Source of the DNA: JAFGMQ01 sp036733345
GTDB lineage: Bacteria; Desulfobacterota; DSM-4660; Desulfatiglandales; Desulfatiglandaceae
Length of the DNA stretch: 57,044 bases
Direction: 5' to 3'
Assembly (NCBI GenBank): GCA_036733345.1
Contig: DAINAR010000019.1
Coordinates: 1-57,044 of the forward strand
Below the pieces are notes generated by a model, which saw only the letters and a list, made by a program, of their open reading frames with translations, was not told the DNA's origin and did not search any database. The translations under genes were made by a program, and so were the position numbers. Positions 40,852 to 50,362 of this stretch are shown piece after piece. The number at the start of each line of letters is the position of its first letter. Position 1 is the first letter of the stretch.

Positions 40852-43677
40852 ATGAAGAAAAAGGTGTTGATCGGGTTTGCTATTTTAGTCGCGCTATTTT
40901 TGTGGTCTGTAGTATCCATATTCCCTGACTGGTTGTGGTTTGAAAGTCTGGGCTTTTTTTCCGTTTATAAGACGATGCTTTTGACCAAAATTGGATTCGG
41001 CAGTGCAATATGGCTGTTCCTTTTGCTTATTATATATCTGAACCTTTATATCGCGAAAAAGGTTACTGCAGGTGCCCAACACAGAGGATTTCTTGATGAT
41101 AACGGGCACATCCCCCAGCTCGGTATTTCCATCAAGACTATGAATTCTCTGTTGCTGGCCCTTATTCTGATTGCCAGCTTCATAATTGCAACTAAAGGAT
41201 CTCTTCAATGGGATATAGTGCTGAGACATTTTTTTCAGCAGGAGTTTGGCGAAAATGATCCCATCTTTGGAAAAGACATAGGCTTTTATATTTTCTCATT
41301 GCCTTTTTATTCCTTTATCCGTCACGGGTTGGTAGTACTTTTTGTATTTGCGGGCCTTCTCACAGTTATAACCTATTTCAGGGACGGGGCTATTCAGCTG
41401 ATAGACGGTTCAGGAAATGAAGAGGGTTTTATTTTGCCAAGGTCAAAAATTTCGATTTCTCCAAAGGCAAAAAAACACCTTCTCTTTCTCGGCGGAATCA
41501 TTGTTATTTTAATGGCCTGGGGTTACTACCTGAAGGTCTATGAATTGCTTTATTCAACACAGGGAGCTGCATTCGGGGCCAGCTACACCGACGTACATGT
41601 CAAGATATGGGGATACAGGGTTCTGGTTTTTATATCCGCTGCATTTGCTGTTATACTTTGTTATAATTCATTGAAGCCAAAGACCAGAATGTTGCTTATG
41701 AGCGGAGGAGTGTGGCTGGCCGCGATTTTTCTCTTTTCTACCATTATCCCCATTTTCGTCCAGAAATTTATTGTCAAACCCAACGAATTGTCAAAAGAAT
41801 TGCCGTATATAAAATATAATATTGAAAATACACGAAAGGCATACAACCTTCACAAAATCATGGAGGTGGACTTTGCGGCTGAAGAGCAGCTTGATCCGGA
41901 AGATCTCAAGGCCGATGATACAACCATACAGAATATCAGGATATGGGATGAACGTCCCCTGCTCCAGACATACAGGCAGATACAGGCTATAAGGCTTTAT
42001 TACGATTTCAATAATGTTGATGTCGGGCGATATGTTCTCGGCAACCAATACCGGCAGGTCATGCTGGCGGCCCGTGAACTTGTGGTGGATCAACTTCCTT
42101 CTCAGGCAAACACATGGGTCAACAGACATCTTAAATATACTCACGGATATGGTCTGGCGTTAAGCCCGGTCAATGAAGTTACTCCGGAGGGCCTCCCTCA
42201 ACTACTTATCAAGGATTTACCGCCTGTCTTTGATGTTGATCTGAAAGTGGAGCGTCCGGAGATATATTATGGAGAAAAAACAACTGAATATGTCCTTGTT
42301 AAAACAAAAACAGAAGAATTTGACTATTCAAAGGGAGAAAAAAATGTTTACACAATCTATGAAGGTAAAGGTGGTGTTCTGATTGACTCCTTCATTAAAA
42401 GAGCATTATTTGCAGCCGAGTTTAAAGATCCTCAGATACTTTTTACAAATTATCTAACTCCTGAAAGCAGGATTATGTATAACCGCCGAATCGACAGGCG
42501 TCTGAGAGTAATAGCTCCTTTTCTCGACTACGACGCAGATCCGTATCTCGTAGTATCTGAAGGAAGACTCTTTTGGATGATTGACGGCTATACGACCTCG
42601 GACATGTATCCCTATTCCCAGCACTCAAAGAGTCCTTTCGGCAAGAAACTGATTAATTATATCCGTAATTCAGTAAAGATTACCGTAGATGCATATAATG
42701 GCGAGGCGGTATTCTATTTGATTGATGAAAATGACCCTGTTGCCAGGGCCTATTCGAAGATGTTTCCGGAATTGTTCAGGCCATTTAACAAAATGCCTGA
42801 TGATTTGAAGAGACATATCAGATATCCTATGGGCCTGTTTGAATTGCAGGTTGGCGCATACGGCATTTATCATATGGAGGATCCTCAGGTATTCTACAAT
42901 CAGGAAGACCTCTGGCAGGTTCCGGATGAGATATACGGTGACAAGCGCCAGTTGATGAAACCCTATTACATCATTATTAAACTGCCGGAAGAGGACAGGG
43001 AGGAGTTCCTGCTTATGATCCCTTTTACACCCTCGAAAAAGGATAATATGATAGGGTGGCTGGCGGCCAGATGTGATCTGTCCAACTATGGCAGCCTATT
43101 GGCTTTCAGGCTTCCGAAGGACAAATTGATATATGGTCCTATGCAGATCGAGGCCAGGGTGGACCAGCAGACAGAGATATCCAGGGAATTTTCACTGTGG
43201 AGTCAAAGAGGGTCAAGTGTCATCAGAGGGAATCTTCTGGTCGTCCCGATCGGTAAAACATTTATATATGTGGAACCGGTATATCTGGAGGCAAGGCAGG
43301 AAATTCAGTCTTCCCCGACTAATGATCAGTCTGCCTTAAAAAGTAAAGGGGAGAGAGGCGGCTTTTTAAGACCTGCCAAGGCACGAATATCGGCGTTGCC
43401 GGAATTGAAAAGGGTGATTGTCTCCTTTTCAAATAAACTGGCTATGGAAGAAAACCTCGAAACGTCGCTTGGCAAGCTAATGGAAGGCAGTATTTTGTCT
43501 GATGAATCTGCTGCAAGCCTGTCTGACTCTTCACCTGCCAGGGATATCCGCAGTCTTATAAGTCAGGCTCTGCAGCATTATAATAGTGCCAAGGAGTTTA
43601 TACGCGGGGGCGATTGGGCATCCTATGGCAGGGAGCTGGAAAGGATGGAGGAGATACTTAGGGGAATAAATGAATAG
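40852..43677 (+). CDS. UPF0182 family membrane protein
   Basis: 941 residues, within the usual range for this family. N-terminal third with about seven membrane helices (first: VLIGFAILVALFLWSVVSIF), then a large extracytoplasmic domain. Typical conserved segments are DWLWFESLGFFSVY at residues 24-37, AYNLHKI, TYGRQ-like ERPLLQTYRQIQAI and SPFGKKLINYIRNSVKI. Function is unknown for the family. The C-terminal tail has a low-complexity linker and an alpha-helical end. Confidence 0.92.
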   Translation: MKKKVLIGFAILVALFLWSVVSIFPDWLWFESLGFFSVYKTMLLTKIGFGSAIWLFLLLIIYLNLYIAKKVTAGAQHRGFLDDNGHIPQLGISIKTMNSLLLALILIASFIIATKGSLQWDIVLRHFFQQEFGENDPIFGKDIGFYIFSLPFYSFIRHGLVVLFVFAGLLTVITYFRDGAIQLIDGSGNEEGFILPRSKISISPKAKKHLLFLGGIIVILMAWGYYLKVYELLYSTQGAAFGASYTDVHVKIWGYRVLVFISAAFAVILCYNSLKPKTRMLLMSGGVWLAAIFLFSTIIPIFVQKFIVKPNELSKELPYIKYNIENTRKAYNLHKIMEVDFAAEEQLDPEDLKADDTTIQNIRIWDERPLLQTYRQIQAIRLYYDFNNVDVGRYVLGNQYRQVMLAARELVVDQLPSQANTWVNRHLKYTHGYGLALSPVNEVTPEGLPQLLIKDLPPVFDVDLKVERPEIYYGEKTTEYVLVKTKTEEFDYSKGEKNVYTIYEGKGGVLIDSFIKRALFAAEFKDPQILFTNYLTPESRIMYNRRIDRRLRVIAPFLDYDADPYLVVSEGRLFWMIDGYTTSDMYPYSQHSKSPFGKKLINYIRNSVKITVDAYNGEAVFYLIDENDPVARAYSKMFPELFRPFNKMPDDLKRHIRYPMGLFELQVGAYGIYHMEDPQVFYNQEDLWQVPDEIYGDKRQLMKPYYIIIKLPEEDREEFLLMIPFTPSKKDNMIGWLAARCDLSNYGSLLAFRLPKDKLIYGPMQIEARVDQQTEISREFSLWSQRGSSVIRGNLLVVPIGKTFIYVEPVYLEARQEIQSSPTNDQSALKSKGERGGFLRPAKARISALPELKRVIVSFSNKLAMEENLETSLGKLMEGSILSDESAASLSDSSPARDIRSLISQALQHYNSAKEFIRGGDWASYGRELERMEEILRGINE

Positions 43678-43704
43678 ATGTAACTATTATAAGGAGACGG
43701 CATT

Positions 43705-45435
43705 ATGAAAAAAGCCATAATGATAGCATTGATTATGAATCTGGCGGGTTTTATTCAGGCTTTTGCCTGTACGACCATGCTGGTAACAAAAGGTGCATCG
43801 CAAGACGGATCAGTCATTGTAGCTCATTCGGACGACAGCGAGTTGTTTGATCAGCGACTTGTTTATGTTCCTGCTGCTGACCATAAGCCAGGATCGCTCC
43901 GCCCTGTTTATTATGATGCCGCTTCTCTGGGCGACAGGCCTGAATATCACGGATATGTGCTGCGCCGATATGTAGGTGTTGACAGGGGGCCTGCTTATGT
44001 CAACCCTGATCAGCCTCAGAGTATACCGCTCGGCAGTATTCCTCAGGTTGAGCATACTTATGCCTATTTTGACGGCTCCTACGCAATAATGAACGAGCAC
44101 CAGCTTATGTTCGGCGAGTGTACTGATGGCACAAAGATTCAGCCTGAACCGGTACCGGGTAAACTTATTTTCTACAGCGCCGAACTCAGCCGTGTAGCGG
44201 CTGAGCGCTGTACAAAGGCACGCCAGGCGGTTGAACTGATAGGTAATCTCATTGAGTCATACGGTTATTACGGCACAGGTGAAACCCTGCCAATCGCGGA
44301 TACAAAAGAAGGGTGGGTCATAGAAATGGCTCCGAGTCCTGAGGGAACCGGTGGCCTTTGGGTAGCAAAGAAGGTGCCGGATGGAGAGGTTTTTGTAGCT
44401 GCAAATGAACTGCGCATTCGTGAAGTCGATACTGATGATTCTGATATGCTATTCTCCAAAAATCTTCATGCAATTGCCAAAAAACATGGATGGTGGAAAC
44501 CGGAGGACGGAAAGCTTGACTGGCTACGGACCGTAAGTCAGGGAGAATACAGTCATCCCTATTATTCACTGAGGAGGGTATGGCGTCTGCAGGCGCGGAT
44601 GGCTCCTTCACAAAAGAGATCGCCATGGGTGGAAGACGGCTTTACCAGAGAATATCCCTTTTCCATTAAGCCGGACAAAAAACTTGGCGTCAGGGATGTC
44701 ATGAATTTTTTCAGGGATTATTATCAGGGAACCGAATTTGACCAGTCTAAGGGAATAACAGCTGGGCCTTTCGGCTGTCCTTACCGCTATCCCGGTCCCA
44801 TGGATGCAGGAGGAGATACCGGAGATCCTAACGCCAGATTAAAAGGCGCATGGGAACGCCCGATTTCAATATATAGATGCGGATTCAGTTATGTCTGCCA
44901 GGCACGCGACTGGCTGCCTGATCCAATAGGAGGGGTGGTCTGGTTTGGCCCTGATGAGCCCATGAGTACCTGTTATGTACCCTTTTATGCTGGTGTTCGA
45001 AAAATCGCAGCGCCATATTACACCTGTGATACGACGGTTTTCAGTCAGAAAAGCGCCTGGTGGGCATTTAATTTTGTGGCCAACTGGGCTGGTCTGAAAT
45101 ACAGCTATATGATTAAGGATATCAAGCAGAAACAGGATGAAATTGAATGCGCAGAACTTGAGGGCATCAGGAAAATGGATCTGAAGGCAGTTAAAATCTA
45201 TAAATATGATCCTGAAAAGGTCAGGGATTTGCTCACAACTTATTGTGAAAACCAGGCAAACCAGGTTGTAGATGAGTGGTGGAAATTTGCATGGATTCTT
45301 GTTGCCCGATATGATGATGGATATGTGAATGCTCCGGGAAAAATGGCACAGGAAGTCGGATATCCTGAAGAATGGTATAAAAAGTCCGAATGGCCAAACG
45401 GCCCCAGGACTTACCAGAGAACCAAAAGCAAGTAA
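43705..45435 (+). CDS. C69 (U34) family dipeptidase, exported
   Basis: 576 residues. A signal sequence precedes the catalytic cysteine, which becomes the N-terminal nucleophile: Cys22 in QAFACTTMLVTKGAS. Further family traits are GSVIVAHSDDSEL and GYYGTGETLPIADTKEGWVIEM. Homologues (PepD-type) cleave dipeptides after autoprocessing. The start follows AAGGAG 8 bases upstream. It is 27 bases after UPF0182 and may share its transcript; location is likely periplasmic. Confidence 0.9.
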   Translation: MKKAIMIALIMNLAGFIQAFACTTMLVTKGASQDGSVIVAHSDDSELFDQRLVYVPAADHKPGSLRPVYYDAASLGDRPEYHGYVLRRYVGVDRGPAYVNPDQPQSIPLGSIPQVEHTYAYFDGSYAIMNEHQLMFGECTDGTKIQPEPVPGKLIFYSAELSRVAAERCTKARQAVELIGNLIESYGYYGTGETLPIADTKEGWVIEMAPSPEGTGGLWVAKKVPDGEVFVAANELRIREVDTDDSDMLFSKNLHAIAKKHGWWKPEDGKLDWLRTVSQGEYSHPYYSLRRVWRLQARMAPSQKRSPWVEDGFTREYPFSIKPDKKLGVRDVMNFFRDYYQGTEFDQSKGITAGPFGCPYRYPGPMDAGGDTGDPNARLKGAWERPISIYRCGFSYVCQARDWLPDPIGGVVWFGPDEPMSTCYVPFYAGVRKIAAPYYTCDTTVFSQKSAWWAFNFVANWAGLKYSYMIKDIKQKQDEIECAELEGIRKMDLKAVKIYKYDPEKVRDLLTTYCENQANQVVDEWWKFAWILVARYDDGYVNAPGKMAQEVGYPEEWYKKSEWPNGPRTYQRTKSK

Positions 45436-45570
45436 GTGCAACATGCCTTCCTCAGTATGGGTTGCTTTGATGTAATACCTGTAGTGTTATCTGCAGACAT
45501 ATAAAGCAATATGTTTACAGCATACCGTAAAAGATAATATCTTGCCGGTTATAAGAAATAATCAGGCATA

Positions 45571-45594
45571 GGGGGTCAAGTCTTTGCTTGACAC
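45571..45594. repeat. REP-like hairpin before the RAYT relic
   Basis: GGGG followed by GTCAAG-N7-CTTGAC, a stem of 6 bp preceded by a G-tetrad, 30 bases before the transposase relic. REP units with a GGGG-type head typically flank RAYT genes and are the substrate of these transposases. Confidence 0.55.
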
Positions 45595-45622
45595 AGCCGA
45601 TTTAATTGATTAAATATACGGC

Positions 45623-46339
45623 ATGCCAAGACCGTTAAGAATTCAATATCCGAATGCTTGGTATTACATAACAAATCGCGGAAGGCCCGGGGGAAAATTC
45701 TGCTCCGGAAGATATGATTACCTGGCTTTTCTTGATCTTTTCCGGTAATAATCCCTGATGTTCGATGTAAGGGTTGCCGCATTCTGCTTGATGCCCGATC
45801 ACTATCACCTGCTGGTTCAGACCCCTGATGCAAATCTGTCGCAATTTGTGAGGCATTTGGACGGAGTATATACCCAGCGATTTAATCTGGGACATATGCA
45901 TCGGCAGCTTGTTCCGTGGAAGATACAAGTCGGTTCTTATTGATCAGAATAGGTATCTAATGGATGTTGTCCGCTAAATCCACAGAAATCCCATAAAAGC
46001 AGGACTCGAAGACAGATTCGGCCGGTACCCATGGACAAGCCATAAAGGGTATGTGTCGTTGTCAAAAAAATGGGACTGGCTGCACAGGGAATTTGTCTTG
46101 TCAAAATTCTGTAAAGACAGGGAAAGGGCCATCAAATACTATAAAAAATTTGTTTCAGAGGAGAGTTCGAAGAGACAGTAAGAATCCTTCTGAAAACGAT
46201 TGCCAGGGCCTTCAATATAAGGAAGTCCAGTTCGGTAAGCAGCATTGTTAACAGGACAGCAAAGTTGCTATCTTCTTATGGAGACATGAGAAGTTCTTAT
46301 GAACAAATCAACCATTTTCTGAATTCGGATAAAAAGTAA
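45623..46339 (+). pseudogene. REP-associated tyrosine (Y1/HUH) transposase, frameshifted
   Basis: Full-length relic. It begins with MPRPLRIQYPNAWYYITNRG, breaks after DLF at about 45745, resumes in another frame with PDHYHLLVQTPDANLSQFVR (the HUH His-x-His), and continues through IHRNPIKAGL with an in-frame stop and another shift, to a DnaA-like C-terminal domain (ARAFNIRKSSSVSSIVNRT). At least three disruptions. The 14452-14676 fragment is a second such C-terminus. Confidence 0.8.
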
Positions 46340-46363
46340 CTTTAACTCAGCCTGGAGGGAGTT

Positions 46364-47578
46364 TTGGGAAAAACAGGTACTGCAGGAAATAAGGACAAGC
46401 GGGTCAGATCCGATTGTTTCGTTGAAATTGAACTGACTGAAATGGGCGGGATAGAGATAGACCTCAAAAGCAAGGTAATAAAGCTTTACAGAGAAGCTAT
46501 CCTCGATCTCTGTATGGAGGAATTGAGGTTTTTCGGGATCGAAAATGCAAAAGTAATTATAGAAGATCACGGTGCACTACCGTTTATACTGGAAGCAAGA
46601 ATAGAGGCAGCAGTGAAAATGTGTCTTGACACGGACAGAGAATTCCTGCCTGAAATGATACCTGAAAACCTCTACCATACTGAAAAAGAACGTTTCCGTC
46701 GTTCCCGTCTTTATCTTCCGGGAAATACGCCGAGCTACATGATTAATGCGGGTATTCACAAGCCCGATGGAATTATCCTGGATCTTGAAGATGCAGTTGC
46801 TCCTTCGAAGAAGGGTGAAGCGAAAATTTTAGTCAGAAATGCACTCAGGCACATCAATTTTTACGGTGCAGAGCGCATGGTAAGGATCAATCAGATCCCC
46901 ATGGGCTTGGATGATCTTGATTATGTAATACCTCACAACGTGAATGTAGTTCTTATTCCAAAATGCGAAAGCGCTGAACAGATTTTAGAGGTGGATGAAC
47001 AAATCCTCAGGATTTCCCGCGAAAATGATGTGCATAATCCTGTTTACCTGATGCCGATTATTGAGTCAGCACTCGGTGTTGTTAAGGCCTTTGAAATAGC
47101 ATCGTCATCTGAAAATATTGTTTCCCTTGCAATCGGGCTGGAAGATTATACTGCTGATGTGGGGACACAGAGAACAATAGAGGGACGGGAATCGTTTTTT
47201 GCCAGGAGCCAGGTGGTAAATGCTGCCAGAGCGGCAGGAGTTCAGCCAATAGATTCGGTGTTTTCAGATGTTGCTGATACTGAGGCCCTTAAGAAAACTA
47301 TTATTGAATCAAAATCTCTGGGTTTTGAAGGTATGGGCTGCATTCATCCGCGGCAGATAAATATAATTCACAAATATTATGCGCCGAACGAAGCTGAAAT
47401 AGAAAAGGCTAAAATGATCATAGAGGCTTTTTATGAAGCAGAACAAAAGGGTATGGGGGTGGTATCTCTAGGTTCGAAGATGATTGATCCTCCTGTTGTA
47501 AAAAGGGCACTGAGGACGATGGAGTATGCTGTAAAGGCAGGGAAATGTCCTAAGGATTGGAGGAAGGTGGATGCCTGA
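46364..47578 (+). CDS. Fused citrate lyase acyl carrier (CitD) and beta subunit (CitE)
   Basis: 404 residues. Residues 1-95 align with the citrate lyase gamma (acyl carrier) protein: GKTGTAGNK, RSDCFVEIEL with Ser16 at the prosthetic-group site, then DHGALPFILEARIEAAVKMC. Residues 110-395 are the HpcH/CitE lyase barrel: RRSRLYLPGNTPSYM, DGIILDLEDAV (metal Glu/Asp), VRINQIP, CESAEQI, IGLEDYTADVG and GCIHPRQI. In most bacteria CitD and CitE are separate. Start is TTG 46364 with GGAGGG 4 bases upstream. First gene of the operon; the stop overlaps the citF start by 8 bases. Confidence 0.85.
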   Translation: MGKTGTAGNKDKRVRSDCFVEIELTEMGGIEIDLKSKVIKLYREAILDLCMEELRFFGIENAKVIIEDHGALPFILEARIEAAVKMCLDTDREFLPEMIPENLYHTEKERFRRSRLYLPGNTPSYMINAGIHKPDGIILDLEDAVAPSKKGEAKILVRNALRHINFYGAERMVRINQIPMGLDDLDYVIPHNVNVVLIPKCESAEQILEVDEQILRISRENDVHNPVYLMPIIESALGVVKAFEIASSSENIVSLAIGLEDYTADVGTQRTIEGRESFFARSQVVNAARAAGVQPIDSVFSDVADTEALKKTIIESKSLGFEGMGCIHPRQINIIHKYYAPNEAEIEKAKMIIEAFYEAEQKGMGVVSLGSKMIDPPVVKRALRTMEYAVKAGKCPKDWRKVDA

Positions 47579-49127
47579 TAATTTAATTGAAAATGCAATG
47601 GGACGGATGATCCCAACCGAGATAAACGGTAAAAAAATTATACCCTTTATGGGGCTTGGAAAGCATATTCCAGAAGGAAGAAAGTACGGCCCGCAAATAT
47701 TTTCATCTGTGAATTATCCTGCTGACGGAAATAAAGTGGTGCCATCATTGAAAGATGCTCTGATCAAATGCGGTTTGCGGGACGGGATGACTGTCTCCAC
47801 TCACCACCATTTGAGGAACGGGGATCTGGTTACAAATGAGATCTTCAGGATTGCCTCGGAAATCGGGATTAAAGACCTGGTCTGGTTCCCTTCTGCGTCT
47901 TTCCCGTGCCATGAACCCATTATTGAATATCTTGAAAACGGCACAATAGATCATATTGAAGGGAGTATGAATGGCCCTTTGGGACGATTTACTTCCCAGG
48001 GGCGGATGAAGGGGACAGGGGTTCTCCGTTCACACGGCGGAAGGTACCAGGCGGTGCAGGACGGCGAAGTGCGGATAGATATTGCTGTCATAGCAGCGCC
48101 GACGTCCGACCCTTTCGGCAATTCAAACGGGCTTTACGGACCATCGGCCTGCGGTGGACTGGGTTATGCCCTGGCGGATTACCAGTATGCAGACAGGGTT
48201 ATTATACTGACTGATAACCTTGTACCGTTTCCATGCTTTCCCATGCAGATCGTGGGCAACTATGTCGATTTTGTTGTGGAAGTGGAAAGGATAGGGATCC
48301 CTGAAAAAATTGTTTCAGGGACAACCAGAATCACCAGGAGTCCTGACCGTCTATATCTTGCTGATTTGACTGCAAGGTTTTGTGACGAAGCAGGATTGAT
48401 CCGTGACGGGTTTTCATTTCAGACAGGAGCAGGAGGAACTTCACTTGCTATTGGAGAAAACTTTCACAGGATTCTCAAATCGCGGGGAATAAAGGCAAGG
48501 TTTGTATCAGGAGGGAGCACACAGTACATATCGAACATGCTCAAGGACGGGTGTCTTGATTATCTTCTGGACGCCCAGACATTTGATCTGGAATCTGTGC
48601 GGTCCATGAGAGAAAATCCCAATCACGTGGCTACCTCTATTTTCAATTGCTATAATTATCACGGCAAAGGTAACTATACCACGATGATGGATATTGTGAT
48701 ACTTGGGGCAACAGAAGTGGATGTCAATTTCAACGGCAATGTGGTTACCCATTCCGACGGTTACCTATTGCACGGTATAGGCGGCTGGCAGAACGCCCTG
48801 TTCGGCAGGAATGTAATTCTTCCCATCCCCTTATTCCGAGACAGGATCCCTGTGATTAGAGACGAAGTTACCACACTGTGCGGTCCTGGAGAGCTTATTG
48901 ACGTGATCGTAACCGAAAGAGGCATTGCTATTAATCCGCTCAGGGTTGACCTTATAGAAAAGATGAAAGGTTCTGATCTTCCCATTAAGACAATCCATGA
49001 ATTGAAAGAAGAAGCTGAAAGGATCTGCGGCAAGTCAAAAACTGCTGAATTTGAAGACAGGATAATTGCTGCGATTAAATGGGTGGACGGGACAGTTATA
49101 GATGTTGTTAGACAGGTTAGAGAATAA
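47571..49127 (+). CDS. citF: Citrate lyase alpha subunit (CitF)
   Basis: 518-residue CoA-transferase-type subunit that exchanges acetyl-S-ACP for citryl-S-ACP. Characteristic stretches are RDGMTVSTHHHLRNGDLVTN, FPCHEPIIEYLENGTID, SHGGRYQAVQDGEVRIDIAV and FNGNVVTHSDGYLLHGIGGW, and the length is right for the family. Close relatives with other substrates (citramalate lyase) share all of these. It is translationally coupled to the CitD-CitE gene and 10 bases from the dehydrogenase gene. No citC, citG or citX is in view. Confidence 0.9.
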   Translation: MPDNLIENAMGRMIPTEINGKKIIPFMGLGKHIPEGRKYGPQIFSSVNYPADGNKVVPSLKDALIKCGLRDGMTVSTHHHLRNGDLVTNEIFRIASEIGIKDLVWFPSASFPCHEPIIEYLENGTIDHIEGSMNGPLGRFTSQGRMKGTGVLRSHGGRYQAVQDGEVRIDIAVIAAPTSDPFGNSNGLYGPSACGGLGYALADYQYADRVIILTDNLVPFPCFPMQIVGNYVDFVVEVERIGIPEKIVSGTTRITRSPDRLYLADLTARFCDEAGLIRDGFSFQTGAGGTSLAIGENFHRILKSRGIKARFVSGGSTQYISNMLKDGCLDYLLDAQTFDLESVRSMRENPNHVATSIFNCYNYHGKGNYTTMMDIVILGATEVDVNFNGNVVTHSDGYLLHGIGGWQNALFGRNVILPIPLFRDRIPVIRDEVTTLCGPGELIDVIVTERGIAINPLRVDLIEKMKGSDLPIKTIHELKEEAERICGKSKTAEFEDRIIAAIKWVDGTVIDVVRQVRE

Positions 49128-49137
49128 AGGAGAAATT

Positions 49138-50328
49138 ATGACAGAAAAAAGAACAGTTGTTTTGATGCCTGGTGACGGAATAGGCAAGAAGGTTTTGCCT
49201 GAGGCTATAAGGGTTTTGGATGCTGCCGGATTTGAGGCTGAATATGTACATGCGGACATTGGATGGGACTTCTGGTGCAGGGAAGGGAATCCTCTTCCTG
49301 ACAGGACACTCGAATTATTGGAAAAACACAAAATCAGCCTTTTTGGTGCTATAACATCAAAACCAAAAACAGAAGCAGCAGAAGAGCTTGCTCCGGAACT
49401 TAAGGAAAAGGGATATGTCTATTACAGTCCTATTGTCGGACTGAGGCAGCATTTTGATCTTGATATATGCATAAGGCCCTGCAAAACTTTCAAAGGCAAC
49501 CCCCTCAATTTTATAAGAAGAGGGAAGGGCGGGGCTATCGAAGAACCCGAAATTGATGCGGTGATTTTTCGGCAGAATACCGAAGGACTGTACGGAGGTG
49601 TTGAGTGGACAGATCCTCCTGAAGACGTATTTGCGGCATTGAATACCCATCCCAAGATGAAGAACTTTTCCTGGTGCCCAAAAGAGGAACTGGCTGTATC
49701 TACAAGGATTTTCACAAAAAAGGCGTCCACAAGGATTATCAGGGCGGCCTTTATGTATGCAAACAAGTTTGGATACAAATCGGTTACACTTTGCGAAAAA
49801 CCTAATGTCATAAGGGAAACCTCCGGAATGATGCTCGCAATTGCAAAGGAGATGGTCAAGGAATATGATGGGATATCCCTTAAAAATACCAATATTGATG
49901 CCCAGATGATGTGGATGACGAAAAATCCTGAGGATTACGGAGTTATTGTAAGCGGAAACATGTTCGGCGATATTGTTTCGGACGGATTTGCCGGGCTTGT
50001 CGGAGGTCTGGGTTTCGCATGCAGCGCAAACATCGGCAGAGAAGTTGCCATATTTGAACCTACTCACGGCTCTGCACCTGTATATGCGGATTATGAGACA
50101 TCAATCGTAAATCCGATTGCCATGATACTTTCAGCATGTATGATGCTTGATCATATCGGTGAAACCGAAAAGGCGGCAAAAATCAGAAAAGCAATTGCCG
50201 AGGTCGTGGAAGAGGGCAAAGTACAATGCTATGACATGATGAAGCTTTCAGGTTCACCTGAAGTACTGAAACAGGGAGCGGCTTCAACAACACAGATGAC
50301 GGATATAATTATTGAGCACCTGGTTTGA
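49138..50328 (+). CDS. Isocitrate/isopropylmalate dehydrogenase family protein
   Basis: 396 residues from ATG 49138, chosen because AAAGGAG lies 5-11 bases upstream. The beta-decarboxylating dehydrogenase motifs are clear: MPGDGIGKKVLPEAI, IFRQNTEGLYGGVEW, GNMFGDIVSDGFAGLVGGLG and EPTHGSAPVYA. The substrate loop reads YYSPIVGLRQHFDLDICIRP: Ser97 and Arg103 match the isocitrate Ser and Arg of bacterial enzymes, but the usual Asn between them is Ile99. Most likely converts isocitrate or a homologue to a 2-oxoacid and CO2. It lies between citF and the HD gene, so the substrate is linked to the lyase and aconitase steps. Confidence 0.85.
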   Translation: MTEKRTVVLMPGDGIGKKVLPEAIRVLDAAGFEAEYVHADIGWDFWCREGNPLPDRTLELLEKHKISLFGAITSKPKTEAAEELAPELKEKGYVYYSPIVGLRQHFDLDICIRPCKTFKGNPLNFIRRGKGGAIEEPEIDAVIFRQNTEGLYGGVEWTDPPEDVFAALNTHPKMKNFSWCPKEELAVSTRIFTKKASTRIIRAAFMYANKFGYKSVTLCEKPNVIRETSGMMLAIAKEMVKEYDGISLKNTNIDAQMMWMTKNPEDYGVIVSGNMFGDIVSDGFAGLVGGLGFACSANIGREVAIFEPTHGSAPVYADYETSIVNPIAMILSACMMLDHIGETEKAAKIRKAIAEVVEEGKVQCYDMMKLSGSPEVLKQGAASTTQMTDIIIEHLV

Positions 50329-50362
50329 TAAAGCCGTGAAGGTTGAAGACAGGAGAATGAAT

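Noticed and set aside
49357..50067. 236-residue minus-strand ORF
   Set aside because: Fully antisense to the dehydrogenase gene, which shows all its family motifs.
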